Source: CBFGRV01 sp965651265 (GTDB lineage Bacteria > Bacteroidota > Rhodothermia > Rhodothermales > VXPQ01). Taken from it: 64,000 bases of DNA. Shown here piece by piece: positions 53,005 to 61,937 of this stretch. Position 1 is the stretch's first letter; each line of letters opens with the position of its first letter. The translations under genes and the position numbers were made by a program. A model generated the notes under the pieces. It had not been told where the DNA came from, made no database searches, and was given only the letters and a program-made list of their open reading frames with translations. The stretch spans positions 1 to 64,000 of the forward strand of contig CBFGRV010000016.1 in NCBI GenBank assembly GCA_965651265.1. The letters run 5' to 3'.

Positions 53005-54336
53005 ATGCCGAAATACGTGAAGTACGTCGCGCTGGGCGCCGTCGTGGGGGCGCTCTGCGTCGTCGCGTTGCGAGTGAGCGCCGAACAGCCGGTTTTTCAG
53101 ACAGCTTCTCTGCCTCACTCTGATCAACAGGCAGATGTGGCGGCAGGCCCCGAGGCGCCCTCGGATCCCGTACTAGAGCCGGACGATTACGGGATCATCG
53201 CGCAGGGTTTTGAGGTGCTCGAGCACCGCATCCGACGAAATGAGACATTCGCCGAAATTCTGACGGCGCACAATGTGCCCTATCCGGAGATCGTTAGGGT
53301 GGCTGACATGGCGCGGCCGCAATTCGATGTCCGGCGTATGCAGGCCGGCCGGCCGATTCGGATCTATCGAGATTCGCTTGAGACAGCGAGGTATCTCATC
53401 TACGAGCAGGATGCAGTGAATTTCGTGGTCTTCGACCTGGCCGACTCCGCACGAGTCTACGAGGGCGCCCGCGAGGTTACCGTAGAGCGCAAGCGCCTGG
53501 AAGGGGAGATTTACAGCTCCCTGTATGAGACGCTCGGTGGCCAGGAACTGGCACCATCTCTCGTTCCCGTTCTCGCGGGAGAGCTTTCGGAGGTCTTCGC
53601 CTGGCAGATCGATTTCTTCCGGATCCAGAAGGGGGACGCCTTCACGGTCATCTACGAAGAGAAATCCATCGATGGCGAGCCGGTCGGAATCGGGCGGATT
53701 CTCGCGGCGCGGTTCGAGCATCGAGGCAAGGACTATCTGGGCTTTTATTTCGACGAGGGAGAGCGGCCCGATTTCTATGATGAAGAGGGCAACTCGCTGC
53801 GGAAGGCTTTTCTCAAGGCCCCCTTGAAATACAAGCGGATCAGCTCCCGCTACACCAAGCGTCGCTTCCATCCCGTCCAGAAGCGATACAAGCCCCATCT
53901 CGGCACGGACTATGCCGCCGATCCGGGCACACCCATTCATACGGTGGGAGATGGCGTCGTTCTGGAAGCCCGATATGCACGTGGGAACGGCAACTACGTG
54001 AAAATCCGCCACAATGCGACCTACACGACGCAGTACCTGCACATGTCTCGCATCGCGAAGGGGATCCGTCCGGGTGTGACGGTCAAGCAGGGGCAGGTGA
54101 TCGGATACGTCGGCAGCACGGGCCTGGCTACCGGGCCGCACCTTTGCTTCCGGTACTGGAAGAATGGCCGGCAGATCGACCCGTTCACGGACGAGATTCC
54201 ATCGGCGCATCCGGTGGACCCCGAACTCAGGGACGAGTTCTTCGAGCTTAGAGAGAGGATGATGCCGCAACTCATGAGCACCTCATCGGTATTCATCGCC
54301 GACGGGGACGCCGGAGAGACAGGGGACATCCTCTAG
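53005..54336 (+). CDS. M23-family peptidoglycan metallopeptidase
   Basis: A 443-residue cell-wall hydrolase in the Csd3/NlpD-like group. An N-terminal signal-anchor (about 8-24) leads into a LysM-like domain region (NETFAEILTAHNVPYPEIVRVADM, about 79-102), then the peptidase at about 275-395. The first metal motif HLGTD has H298 and D302. The second reads GPHLCFRYW with H379, L380, C381: the position that is normally the zinc-ligating histidine of HxH is a cysteine. I recall this Cys in related Bacteroidetes proteins, so it may be a family variant rather than a lesion. Probably cuts the peptidoglycan cross-links in the periplasm. A possible promoter with an inverted repeat lies upstream. Confidence 0.88.
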   Translation: MPKYVKYVALGAVVGALCVVALRVSAEQPVFQTASLPHSDQQADVAAGPEAPSDPVLEPDDYGIIAQGFEVLEHRIRRNETFAEILTAHNVPYPEIVRVADMARPQFDVRRMQAGRPIRIYRDSLETARYLIYEQDAVNFVVFDLADSARVYEGAREVTVERKRLEGEIYSSLYETLGGQELAPSLVPVLAGELSEVFAWQIDFFRIQKGDAFTVIYEEKSIDGEPVGIGRILAARFEHRGKDYLGFYFDEGERPDFYDEEGNSLRKAFLKAPLKYKRISSRYTKRRFHPVQKRYKPHLGTDYAADPGTPIHTVGDGVVLEARYARGNGNYVKIRHNATYTTQYLHMSRIAKGIRPGVTVKQGQVIGYVGSTGLATGPHLCFRYWKNGRQIDPFTDEIPSAHPVDPELRDEFFELRERMMPQLMSTSSVFIADGDAGETGDIL

Positions 54337-54379
54337 AAGCTGCTCCGGGTGTCGCCGCGCCTCGAAACACGAGAGAGAC

Positions 54380-54868
54380 GTGGAGATACCGATGAAGCAG
54401 AAGTCGCAGACGCCTGCTCCGCAAGACCACATGTCCGCGAAGCAGCGGAAGTTCTTCGAAACCACGCAGCGTGCTGCTCGGAGTGTCATCCGTCGCCGTG
54501 CGCGCGTGCTGCGCCTGACTCGAGACGCCTACGTAAAGCTCGGGGCTGCCGATGGCGTCATGGCCCGCGTCGCCGATGACCTTCGCACGATGCTCCGTCT
54601 GGCCGGAGCGTGGGCGCGACGCGAATATACCATAGTCCCCTGGAAGACGATGCTCTACATCGTCGCGGCGATCATCTACTTCGTCAATCCAATCGATCTC
54701 ATCCCCGACATCCTCACCGGGATAGGCTTCGTCGACGACGCTGCCGTGGTGGCGGCGGTGGTCCGTGCCGTCCATGCCCAGCTCGATGCCTTCCGGGAGT
54801 GGGAGCGGCGGAAGTTGGATGGGCAGGATTTCGCCGGGGACGCCAAGTCACTTCCTGCCGCCGCGTAG
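54380..54868 (+). CDS. YkvA/DUF1232-family membrane protein
   Basis: A 162-residue protein. The DUF1232 hallmark is AAIIYFVNPIDLIPDILTGI (about 95-114) followed by GFVDDAAVVAAVVRAV, giving one or two membrane-interacting helices. The N-terminal 80 residues are basic and helical. The family is widespread and lacks a firm function. It starts 43 bp after the M23 gene and ends 88 bp before the first translocase gene, all on the plus strand, so a shared transcript is plausible. Confidence 0.85.
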   Translation: MEIPMKQKSQTPAPQDHMSAKQRKFFETTQRAARSVIRRRARVLRLTRDAYVKLGAADGVMARVADDLRTMLRLAGAWARREYTIVPWKTMLYIVAAIIYFVNPIDLIPDILTGIGFVDDAAVVAAVVRAVHAQLDAFREWERRKLDGQDFAGDAKSLPAAA

Positions 54869-54956
54869 TTCCACCGATATAATTACAAGCTGCATTCAAC
54901 CGCTGAGGGCAGGGCGCGTAGTCGCAAGGATCCGCCTTTCACCGTTCAGCGGAAGA

Positions 54957-56303
54957 ATGCTTAAAGACATTTTTTATCGGCAGTTCGCCGATATCCGACG
55001 AGAGGAATGGCCGACGGCACTCATGCTGTCGGCATATTTCTTTTTGGTGATCGCCACCTTCTGGATCCTTAAGCCGCTCAAGCGCGGCGTGATCGTCAAC
55101 TACTTCGGTGACGATCCCATTCAATTCCTCGGGATGACGTTCGGGGGCGCCGAATCGGAGCAGATCGGAAAGATCCTGAACATGATCGCGGTCTACCTGA
55201 TCGTGATCCTGTTCACCTATCTGGCACGGAGATTTGCCCGGCACCACCTCACGCTCATTTTCGCAGTGATCTTCTCCGCCAGCTTTGTGCTTTTTGCTGC
55301 CCTCGTGGAGGAGCCTGGCGAGGTCGTAGTCTGGTCGTTCTACGTGTTTGGCGACATGTTCAATACGGTGATGGTGGCGCTCTTCTGGGCGTTCACCAAC
55401 GACGTGGTTCAGGCCGAACAGGCCAAGCGATCCTATGGAATCATCGGTCTGGGTGGCGTTCTCGGTGGATTTGTGGGCGCAACAGTAGTTAATACGTCGG
55501 TGGAATCGTTCGGACGGGCCCCCCTCCTGCTCTTCTGCATTGCGCCTATGGTGATTATCGTGGCCATCGCGTACGCCGTGCACGCGAGAACCAGGCGGAT
55601 GGGCGGCAAGGGCAGCAGCGATGGGCCGGCAGCGCCAGGCCGTTCTGTCTCAACGGCGCTCGAGGGAGCCAGGCTCGTCTTCTCGTCGAAGTACCTGCTC
55701 GCGATCATGGGCATCATCGCGACCTACGAACTCGTCTCGAACATTATCGACTTCCAGCTCGCAGCCACGGTTGAGAGTCAAATCCAGGAGAACCTGGCCA
55801 AGGATTCCTTCTTCGCTCTGGTCGGCCAAATCGTAGGGATCGTGTCGATTGGTGTCCAACTTCTCTTGACGGCCTTCATCATGAAGCGGTTCGGCGTGAA
55901 GGTGGCCCTGCTCTTCCTGCCTGTGGCCGTCCTGATCGGATCTGTCGGGTTCCTGGTCGTTCCCGGGCTCCTGTTCGCGGCCATGATGTCGGTGAGCGAT
56001 AACGCACTGAACTACTCCATCAACCAGTCAGCAAAGGAGGCCCTCTACGTCCCGACGTCACGGGACGTGAAATACAAGGCGAAGGCATTTCTGGATATGT
56101 TCGTGCAGCGAGCGGCGAAGGTCGCTTCCGTATTCTTGAACCTTCTGTTCGCTTCCCTTTTTGTGAGCGGCGTGCGATGGCTTTCGCTGGTCGTGCTGGC
56201 TATGTTAGGCCTCTGGGTGCAGCTCGCCCGCTATGTGGGCGGACGATTCGACAAGAAGGCGAGCGAAGCAGAGGTGGCGGCGCAGGCGGGGCCGAAAGGA
56301 TGA
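54957..56303 (+). CDS. ATP/ADP translocase (TLC/NTT) family transporter, copy 1
   Basis: A 448-residue membrane protein with about 11-12 hydrophobic segments. It starts with MLKDIFYRQFADIRREEWP and has the family segments FFLVIATFWILKPLKRGVIV (about 25-44), WSFYVFGDMFNTVMVALFWAFTND (about 122-145) and YGIIGLGGVLGGF (about 157-169). The relation is to Npt1/Npt2 nucleotide transporters best known from Rickettsia, Chlamydia and plastids, but many free-living FCB-group genomes hold distant members whose substrate is unproven. The second copy begins 55 bp later. The start ATG at 54957 fits both copies, since MLxxIFYRQFADIR begins each. Confidence 0.82.
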   Translation: MLKDIFYRQFADIRREEWPTALMLSAYFFLVIATFWILKPLKRGVIVNYFGDDPIQFLGMTFGGAESEQIGKILNMIAVYLIVILFTYLARRFARHHLTLIFAVIFSASFVLFAALVEEPGEVVVWSFYVFGDMFNTVMVALFWAFTNDVVQAEQAKRSYGIIGLGGVLGGFVGATVVNTSVESFGRAPLLLFCIAPMVIIVAIAYAVHARTRRMGGKGSSDGPAAPGRSVSTALEGARLVFSSKYLLAIMGIIATYELVSNIIDFQLAATVESQIQENLAKDSFFALVGQIVGIVSIGVQLLLTAFIMKRFGVKVALLFLPVAVLIGSVGFLVVPGLLFAAMMSVSDNALNYSINQSAKEALYVPTSRDVKYKAKAFLDMFVQRAAKVASVFLNLLFASLFVSGVRWLSLVVLAMLGLWVQLARYVGGRFDKKASEAEVAAQAGPKG

Positions 56304-56358
56304 CGGTCGAGGCGAGAGGCGCCGGGATCGGCCTCAACCTGATGCAGGTAAGCCACGC

Positions 56359-57708
56359 ATGCTACGAGAGATTTTCTACCGGCAGTTTGCGGACATTCGT
56401 CCGCACGAGTGGCCGCGCGCCCTGTCGCTCTCGCTCTTCTTCTTCCTGATCATTGCGACCTACTGGATCCTGAAGCCCGTCAAACGGGCGCTCATCATCA
56501 ATCATTTCCAGGAGGATCCGCTCGAGCTGCTGGGCATCACGCTGACGGGTGCCCAGGCTGAACAGCTCGGAAAGGTGCTGAATCTGGTCGCCGTGTACGT
56601 GGTCGTCGTGCTGTTCGTCCGGCTTTCTCGGAGGCTCGCCCGCCACCATCTCGTACAGATCTTTGCGCTTAGCTTCGGTGCCCTGTTCGTCGTCTTCTCT
56701 CGCACCATCCATAGCGGCAGTGACGTGATGGTGTGGTCGTTTTACATCGTCGGAGACATGTTCAATACGGCGATGGTGGCCATCTTCTGGGCCTTCACCG
56801 GCGACATCGTGCATTCCGAGGAGGCAAAGCGGACATTCGGCCTGATTGGGTTCGGCGGGGTCCTCGGTGGCTTTCTAGGTGCGACGCTCGTGAGCTCGGG
56901 CGTGATGACACTTGGCCGCGCGACGCTGTTGGCTATCTGCGTTGCGCCGATGGTGATCATCAGCGTTCTCGCCCATGCGATTCATCGCCGGGCGGCCGAG
57001 AGGGATCACGAACCCGAAGACGCTCCCGCCGCCTCAGAGAGCAGGCAGAGCGCGGCGACGGAGGGTATGCGCCTTGTACTGGGCTCGAGATATCTGCTCG
57101 CAATTGCCGGGCTGATCGCCTTCTACGAGTTGGTATCGAACGTGATTGATTTCCAGCTCTCCGCGATGGTCGAGCTCACCATCCCCCACTCGCTGCAGCG
57201 TGATGCATTCTTCGGTCGAATCGGACAGATCGTCGGCGTGGTTTCGATGCTGGTGCAGTTTTTCCTCACGAGCTTCATCCTCAGGCGTTTTGGGGTTCGG
57301 GTTGCCCTTTCGTTCCTGCCTCTGGCCATCCTGGCGGCCACGGCAGGCTTTCTGCTCATGCCGCTCCTCGTCTTTGCGGCATCGATGTCCGTGGCGGACA
57401 ATGCACTCAACTACTCCATCAACCAATCGGCCCGGGAAGCACTTTACATCCCCACGTCGAAGGATGCCAAGTACAAAGCGAAGGCATTCATCGACATGTT
57501 CATCCAGAGGCTGGCGAAGGTCGTTTCCGTAGCGCTGAATCTGGTCTTTTCGGTGGCCTTCGTGAGCGGGGTACGCTGGCTGTCGTTGGTGGTTATCGTA
57601 ATGCTGATCGCGTGGGTCGGCCTCGTGCGTTACGTGGGCCGGGGATTCCGAAAGGCCGAGGAACGAACGGCCATGGAGGAGGCCCAGGCTGCTAATCGCG
57701 CACGTTGA
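56359..57708 (+). CDS. ATP/ADP translocase (TLC/NTT) family transporter, copy 2
   Basis: A 449-residue membrane protein clearly paralogous to the previous one: MLREIFYRQFADIRPHEWP at the start, then IIATYWILKPVKRALIINHF and FYIVGDMFNTAMVAIFWAFTGD in the same positions, and shared ALNYSINQSAREALYIPTSK (about 347-366). The two copies are separate, divergent members rather than a recent duplication, since they differ at many positions. The ATG at 56359 matches copy 1's start and rejects the longer frame, which reads into copy 1's tail. It converges on the kinase-like gene with 17 bp overlap at the 3' ends. Confidence 0.82.
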   Translation: MLREIFYRQFADIRPHEWPRALSLSLFFFLIIATYWILKPVKRALIINHFQEDPLELLGITLTGAQAEQLGKVLNLVAVYVVVVLFVRLSRRLARHHLVQIFALSFGALFVVFSRTIHSGSDVMVWSFYIVGDMFNTAMVAIFWAFTGDIVHSEEAKRTFGLIGFGGVLGGFLGATLVSSGVMTLGRATLLAICVAPMVIISVLAHAIHRRAAERDHEPEDAPAASESRQSAATEGMRLVLGSRYLLAIAGLIAFYELVSNVIDFQLSAMVELTIPHSLQRDAFFGRIGQIVGVVSMLVQFFLTSFILRRFGVRVALSFLPLAILAATAGFLLMPLLVFAASMSVADNALNYSINQSAREALYIPTSKDAKYKAKAFIDMFIQRLAKVVSVALNLVFSVAFVSGVRWLSLVVIVMLIAWVGLVRYVGRGFRKAEERTAMEEAQAANRAR

Positions 57709-59335
57709 CGGCCGCCGCCCGTTCGACCCCAACCACTTCCCACGTCGAGCGCACCCTGCGGATGTAGACGGTCGTCACCCCACGCTGCTTCACGGCTATG
57801 TCGAGGGCAAGGTAGTCGGAGTCGGATTCCGGTATCCGGACTTCGGTTCCAACAAGTGGCGTCGGCGCGCCGAGCATCGTGCGCACGCCCGTGTGGTTTT
57901 CGAAGGCGTACCATGATGCCGTCTTCGGACGATCCGCCGACGCGAATCCGTGCTTGACCGGGAGATCTACGAAGGTGAGTAGACCGTCTACGACCGCGAA
58001 GCGATCGAGCCCGCCCGCAAAGTCTAAATAGCGCCGACCAATACGTTCCCTCCTTCCCATCAGTAGCTCCAGCAGGCGGTCGGCGGCCGCAGGATCTGAG
58101 TAATGCCCGGCCTCGATAACCGCTCGCAGCTCCTTCTCCGTGAAATGCATGATCTGCCTGGCAGCCCAAAATGCGTCGGCTGCATCCATCCGCCGGAAAG
58201 CCGCATTCGGATACTGAGGACGCCATTTCTCCGGATCGAAGTGGCGGATGTCGAGCCGCCCGACGGCCGGCGGATTGTCGTACTCGATAGCCGCCCAGTG
58301 CAGGCCGGCGATGCCCAGCGATAGGGCACGCTTGAGGATGGAGCCGAACTGGATCGCGTATTCGAAGCTATCCCACCGAGGCCGAAGTCCGACCGACCCG
58401 GCCCCGAACGTGGACCCAAAATCGATGAGATGGTGGCGAACGAACCGGCGACCATTCTCTTCGACGAGCACATCTAGTGTGTTGGGCGCGCGTGTATCCG
58501 TATGGTTTATCCAGGCAGCGATGAGGCGGAGGCCACGCAACTCCCTCCTGCTCTCATGTGGAAACACGTCGTTGGCGTCATCGGGCCGCGTTCCGTAATA
58601 CAAAAACGGTCCCAATGGCTTCCCCTCGATGAACTTGCTGGCAAGCGCCCGCAGACGCCCATCGGGATAGCGTGCCGCCTGAGTGAGCAGCTCGTCGACT
58701 AGCTCCTCGGTTATTCGATCGTCCGCGTCCTCTTCGCCAATCGCCGCCAGATCCTCTTTCGTCGCGGCCACAAGGCGTTCTCGCTCAAAAGTGATGGCGT
58801 TGTTTTCCGGCACGTTGTAACCGAGCGCGTGCAACAGGCGCGTGGCTACGGCCTCCGCTCCACTGGCCAGCTCGATGAACTCGGGCGGGTCGAATTTGAG
58901 GAGGTAGCGTTCTCCGATAGCATCCACGATCTCCAATCCGGCCGTCTTCCCCTCCGTCTTTCCGGACACCACTTTCCAGGGACCTTTTTCGGAGGGGCCA
59001 CGGCCCGAACCGGGGCCTGCACGCAGCTCGCCGAAGGCAAGCCGCCGGTGATAGTGACGGTTCGTGTACCAACTCGAGTTGGGCACCTCCCCCAACGTGT
59101 TCACGTTCAGCGCCGGTCCTTCATACTCTGCCGGCGTCCCAAACGTGTTGATCCAGAAATCGTAATAGTCGCCGATGGACCACGGGCGGGGTGGCGGCAT
59201 GTCGAGGCGGTCGGGGTCTTCGGTGAGGGGGTCATCCGGAAGGAAGACCTGGCCTGCGCTTTGCCGGGGTATCGCGCCCAGCACTACCAGGCCAAGAATC
59301 ATCCAGTACTCCCTTCGAGCTCCCCGACGCCGCAT
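57692..59335 (-). CDS. Secreted protein with atypical-kinase-like motifs (HipA/FAM20-like)
   Basis: A 547-residue exported protein with a signal peptide (about 11-29, LGLVVLGAIPRQSAG). Kinase-like landmarks appear in order: ERYLLKFDP with K147, an alpha-C-type glutamate at E161 (GAEAVATRLLHALG), a hinge-like LASKFIEGKPLG, then WINHTDTRAPNTLDV with D280 and N285, and HLIDFGSTFG with D305-F306-G307, like the catalytic and metal loops of HipA, CotH and FAM20 kinases. The last 200 residues are non-kinase. The ATG lies one base after the previous stop (TGA-T-ATG), so it is coupled to the Omp85-type gene. Fold assignment by motif order only; enzyme activity unproven. Confidence 0.65.
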   Translation of the reverse strand: MRRRGARREYWMILGLVVLGAIPRQSAGQVFLPDDPLTEDPDRLDMPPPRPWSIGDYYDFWINTFGTPAEYEGPALNVNTLGEVPNSSWYTNRHYHRRLAFGELRAGPGSGRGPSEKGPWKVVSGKTEGKTAGLEIVDAIGERYLLKFDPPEFIELASGAEAVATRLLHALGYNVPENNAITFERERLVAATKEDLAAIGEEDADDRITEELVDELLTQAARYPDGRLRALASKFIEGKPLGPFLYYGTRPDDANDVFPHESRRELRGLRLIAAWINHTDTRAPNTLDVLVEENGRRFVRHHLIDFGSTFGAGSVGLRPRWDSFEYAIQFGSILKRALSLGIAGLHWAAIEYDNPPAVGRLDIRHFDPEKWRPQYPNAAFRRMDAADAFWAARQIMHFTEKELRAVIEAGHYSDPAAADRLLELLMGRRERIGRRYLDFAGGLDRFAVVDGLLTFVDLPVKHGFASADRPKTASWYAFENHTGVRTMLGAPTPLVGTEVRIPESDSDYLALDIAVKQRGVTTVYIRRVRSTWEVVGVERAAAVNVRD

Positions 59336-59336
59336 A

Positions 59337-60629
59337 TCAGAACTTGGAGCTAAGTATCAAATGAACCTGCATTCCCTCTTTGCTCCAGGCCACGTCGCCG
59401 CGCGCAATCCCGATCCGACCCGCTCGTAGTCGAACTCCACCCCCGTAGGAAGAATGCCAATCATCGATCGAGAATTCGTTGAGATCGGTATGGACCTGGC
59501 CTGCGTCTGCGAAGAGAGCCAGATCGGCGAAGAGCCAGACCTGCCACCGATATTCGACATTCACCATTGCGGCATGACGGTCTCGGAACCGAAAAAGGTG
59601 GAAACCCCGCAGCGTGTAGGCTCCGCCGAGAGCCGGTAGCATGTAAAGGGGTACCATGCCGTCGCCGGTGTGAGACATCGCAAGATACTCGCGAATGGCG
59701 AAGACATTGTGGCCGTGCCGAAAGGGGATGTACTGCTGCGCCTGCAGAGTGACGCGCGTGAAGTCGACCGGCAGATCGTTCAACGAGACGTACCTCACGG
59801 CGTCTGCGACGGCATACACACCGCGGTCGGTGGCCAGGGGCATGCCGGTCACGTCGGGCTCGTTGTGCGTGAGGTACTCGAAGTGTCGCCGCCGTGCAGG
59901 CGGATCGCGGGAGTCCAGCCTGAGCCAGGCGCCGATGGCCAGATGTTGCGCATTCTTCTTGAGTGAAATGGCATCGATCAAAACGTCCGCTGCATTCGGA
60001 TAATCGTCATCCTGGCCGGGGCCCGGTCGCGAGTCGATGTAGGCCGCGCGCAACCCGGTCGCCAGTCCCGGTCGGAGGCGAAGCTCTCCCATCCCGCCGA
60101 GGACGATCTCGTTGAGCCTGTAATTGGTGCGGTCCTCCAGAACGGATTCCCCCCCGAGACCATAGACGTCCTCCTCGGGCATGTGGCTATATCGGCCGTA
60201 GGCCAGGAGAGTGCCCTTACCTATCCGTCGACCGCCTGCCACTCCGATTCCCCAATAGGCATCCAGGCTGGCGAGAAGATGGGCGCGAAGGATAGCGGCG
60301 TGCTGAAGCGTAAAGGGCTCGAACACGATGCCTCCGGAAATACCGGATCCTCGCTTGAGCCCTCCCAGGGCAGGCCGGAGGCCGTAGAAGCCCATCCCGC
60401 TACCTCTGTTCTCGACGCGGGTCTGTATGCCGCGCAGCATCCGCTCGAAGTGGCCCGGCTCGCTGGGTGGTTGAAGATTCTGAGCCTTCTCGAGCCGGAG
60501 GTTCCGCAGCCTTTCGGCACGCGTATCACCCGGCGCATCCCGGACGGGCGCCTCATTGACCTGCGCCCAGACAGGCAGCGTGACCAGACAACAAGCAGCC
60601 GACCAGAACCAGCCCCGGAAACGCATCAT
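59337..60629 (-). CDS. Omp85-type outer-membrane barrel (surface antigen family)
   Basis: A 430-residue outer-membrane protein with a signal peptide (about 8-22, FWSAACCLVTLPVWA). A basic/polar stretch (about 30-65) precedes a 16-stranded-like barrel. The Omp85 marker YTLRGFHLFRFRDRHAAMVN (the conserved RGF loop motif, about 343-362) is clear, and the protein ends in an aromatic residue (LSSKF). No POTRA domain is present, so it resembles the short BamA/TamA-like surface antigens (PF01103 without POTRA), whose role is often unknown. The ATG overlaps the MscS stop by ATGA and its own stop lies one base before the kinase-like start. Confidence 0.8.
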   Translation of the reverse strand: MMRFRGWFWSAACCLVTLPVWAQVNEAPVRDAPGDTRAERLRNLRLEKAQNLQPPSEPGHFERMLRGIQTRVENRGSGMGFYGLRPALGGLKRGSGISGGIVFEPFTLQHAAILRAHLLASLDAYWGIGVAGGRRIGKGTLLAYGRYSHMPEEDVYGLGGESVLEDRTNYRLNEIVLGGMGELRLRPGLATGLRAAYIDSRPGPGQDDDYPNAADVLIDAISLKKNAQHLAIGAWLRLDSRDPPARRRHFEYLTHNEPDVTGMPLATDRGVYAVADAVRYVSLNDLPVDFTRVTLQAQQYIPFRHGHNVFAIREYLAMSHTGDGMVPLYMLPALGGAYTLRGFHLFRFRDRHAAMVNVEYRWQVWLFADLALFADAGQVHTDLNEFSIDDWHSSYGGGVRLRAGRIGIARGDVAWSKEGMQVHLILSSKF

Positions 60630-61729
60630 GCCATCTGCTTTTCGGATCGTGCGCTGCCGCCCGGGCCGGACACGAAGATCGTTTGCGTGGGAAAGGCGAA
60701 CTCGATGCCATCGGCCTTGAAACGCCGAAAGAGCTCGAGGTTGATGGCTTGCTGGATGTCCATATACGTGTTGTAGTCCGGTACCAGCACGTAGTAAACG
60801 ACTTCGAAATCCAGTGAGAAGTCGCCGAATTTGAAGAAATGCGCCCTATCGAAACGAACGGGATCTTGCGATTCGACGATCTCGCGGACCATCCCGGCTA
60901 TCTTCTGAAGTTTATCGGCCGGCGTGTCGTAGACCACCCCGAACGAGAAGACGATGCGCCGCTCGAACATCCGCTTGTAGTTACGGATGCGGCTGTTGAG
61001 GAGGTCGCTGTTTGAAAAGACGATTTGCTCGCCCGAGAGGCTTCGCAGGCGCGTGGTTTTGAGGCCCACCTGCTCGACCGTTCCCAGGTAGTCGTTCACG
61101 ATCAGGAAATCCCCCACCACGAACGGCTTGTCGAGTATGATGGAAAGCGAAGCAAACAGATCGCCGAGAATGTTCTGGAGGGCCAGTGCGACGGCGATTC
61201 CGCCGATGCCCAGGCCTGCCACCATGGCCGTCACATTGATGCCAAAATTGTCGAGCGCCACCAGGACGACGATGGAGTACAGGAGCAGCCGTGCCACGAA
61301 CCCGACAGCCTGCATGGACATGACGGCCGCGGCATCGTCCTCGAGTTTTCGGGCTTTGTACCGACGAATCCAATCGGAAATGAGCTGATCGCCCCACTGG
61401 ATGACCTGAATCAGGAGAACAACGAATGCGACTCTAGAGATGTATAGGCCGATCTTTTCGGTGAGCGGCGCGATGGATACGGCGATGTAAAGGGCAAGTG
61501 CGAGCAGGAAATAGAATCGCGTTTTGTCAACAAGTGAATAGATGACGTCATCGACGACGTTAGCCGTGCGCTCTGAAAGTTTTCGCAGCCGCCAGAGCAC
61601 AACCCTTCGAACGATGACGAAGAGAATCGTGATGGACGCCCACAGAGCGAGGAGGATGAGCCAACCTTCAAGTGTAACGCCTAGAAATTCCCTCTCAAGG
61701 AAGCTGATCTCGAGATCGACCATGTCCAC
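60626..61729 (-). CDS. Mechanosensitive ion channel, MscS family
   Basis: A 367-residue MscS channel that opens on membrane tension to relieve osmotic stress. Membrane helices occupy about 18-40, 65-85, 90-110 and 145-180. The pore-lining and vestibule region reads NVTAMVAGLGIGGIAVALAL (about 165-184) then QNILGDLFASLSIILDKPF and FLIVNDYLGTVEQVGLKTTR, the MscS signature. The C-terminal domain is the usual beta and alpha-beta part. Its stop overlaps the Omp85-type start by ATGA, making it the first gene of a three-gene coupled operon (mscS, Omp85-type, kinase-like). Confidence 0.92.
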   Translation of the reverse strand: MDMVDLEISFLEREFLGVTLEGWLILLALWASITILFVIVRRVVLWRLRKLSERTANVVDDVIYSLVDKTRFYFLLALALYIAVSIAPLTEKIGLYISRVAFVVLLIQVIQWGDQLISDWIRRYKARKLEDDAAAVMSMQAVGFVARLLLYSIVVLVALDNFGINVTAMVAGLGIGGIAVALALQNILGDLFASLSIILDKPFVVGDFLIVNDYLGTVEQVGLKTTRLRSLSGEQIVFSNSDLLNSRIRNYKRMFERRIVFSFGVVYDTPADKLQKIAGMVREIVESQDPVRFDRAHFFKFGDFSLDFEVVYYVLVPDYNTYMDIQQAINLELFRRFKADGIEFAFPTQTIFVSGPGGSARSEKQMA

Positions 61730-61863
61730 TAGCTAGATTGGGTATGCGATTACGGTAGACCCCGAAAGTAAGAAGGACCTCGTACAAAGGAGGGCGAGAC
61801 GACCCGATAGACGGTGCGGCCGACCGGCATCAACAAAATTTCATCGGACACTTTCCTTCCAGG

Positions 61864-61886
61864 AACCCCCTGACACGGCGGGGGTT
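61864..61886 (+). promoter_or_regulatory. Hairpin in the 5' leader of the small unknown gene
   Basis: AACCCCC at 61864-61870 and GGGGGTT at 61880-61886 can form a 7-bp stem with a 9-base loop, 51 bases before the ATG at 61938. It could be a leader structure or a weak terminator for something upstream; no T-run follows. Confidence 0.35.
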
Positions 61887-61937
61887 GAGGCGCATCTCAG
61901 GCAACCGACCGGGTGTATCTAACAGGAGTGGACGGAC

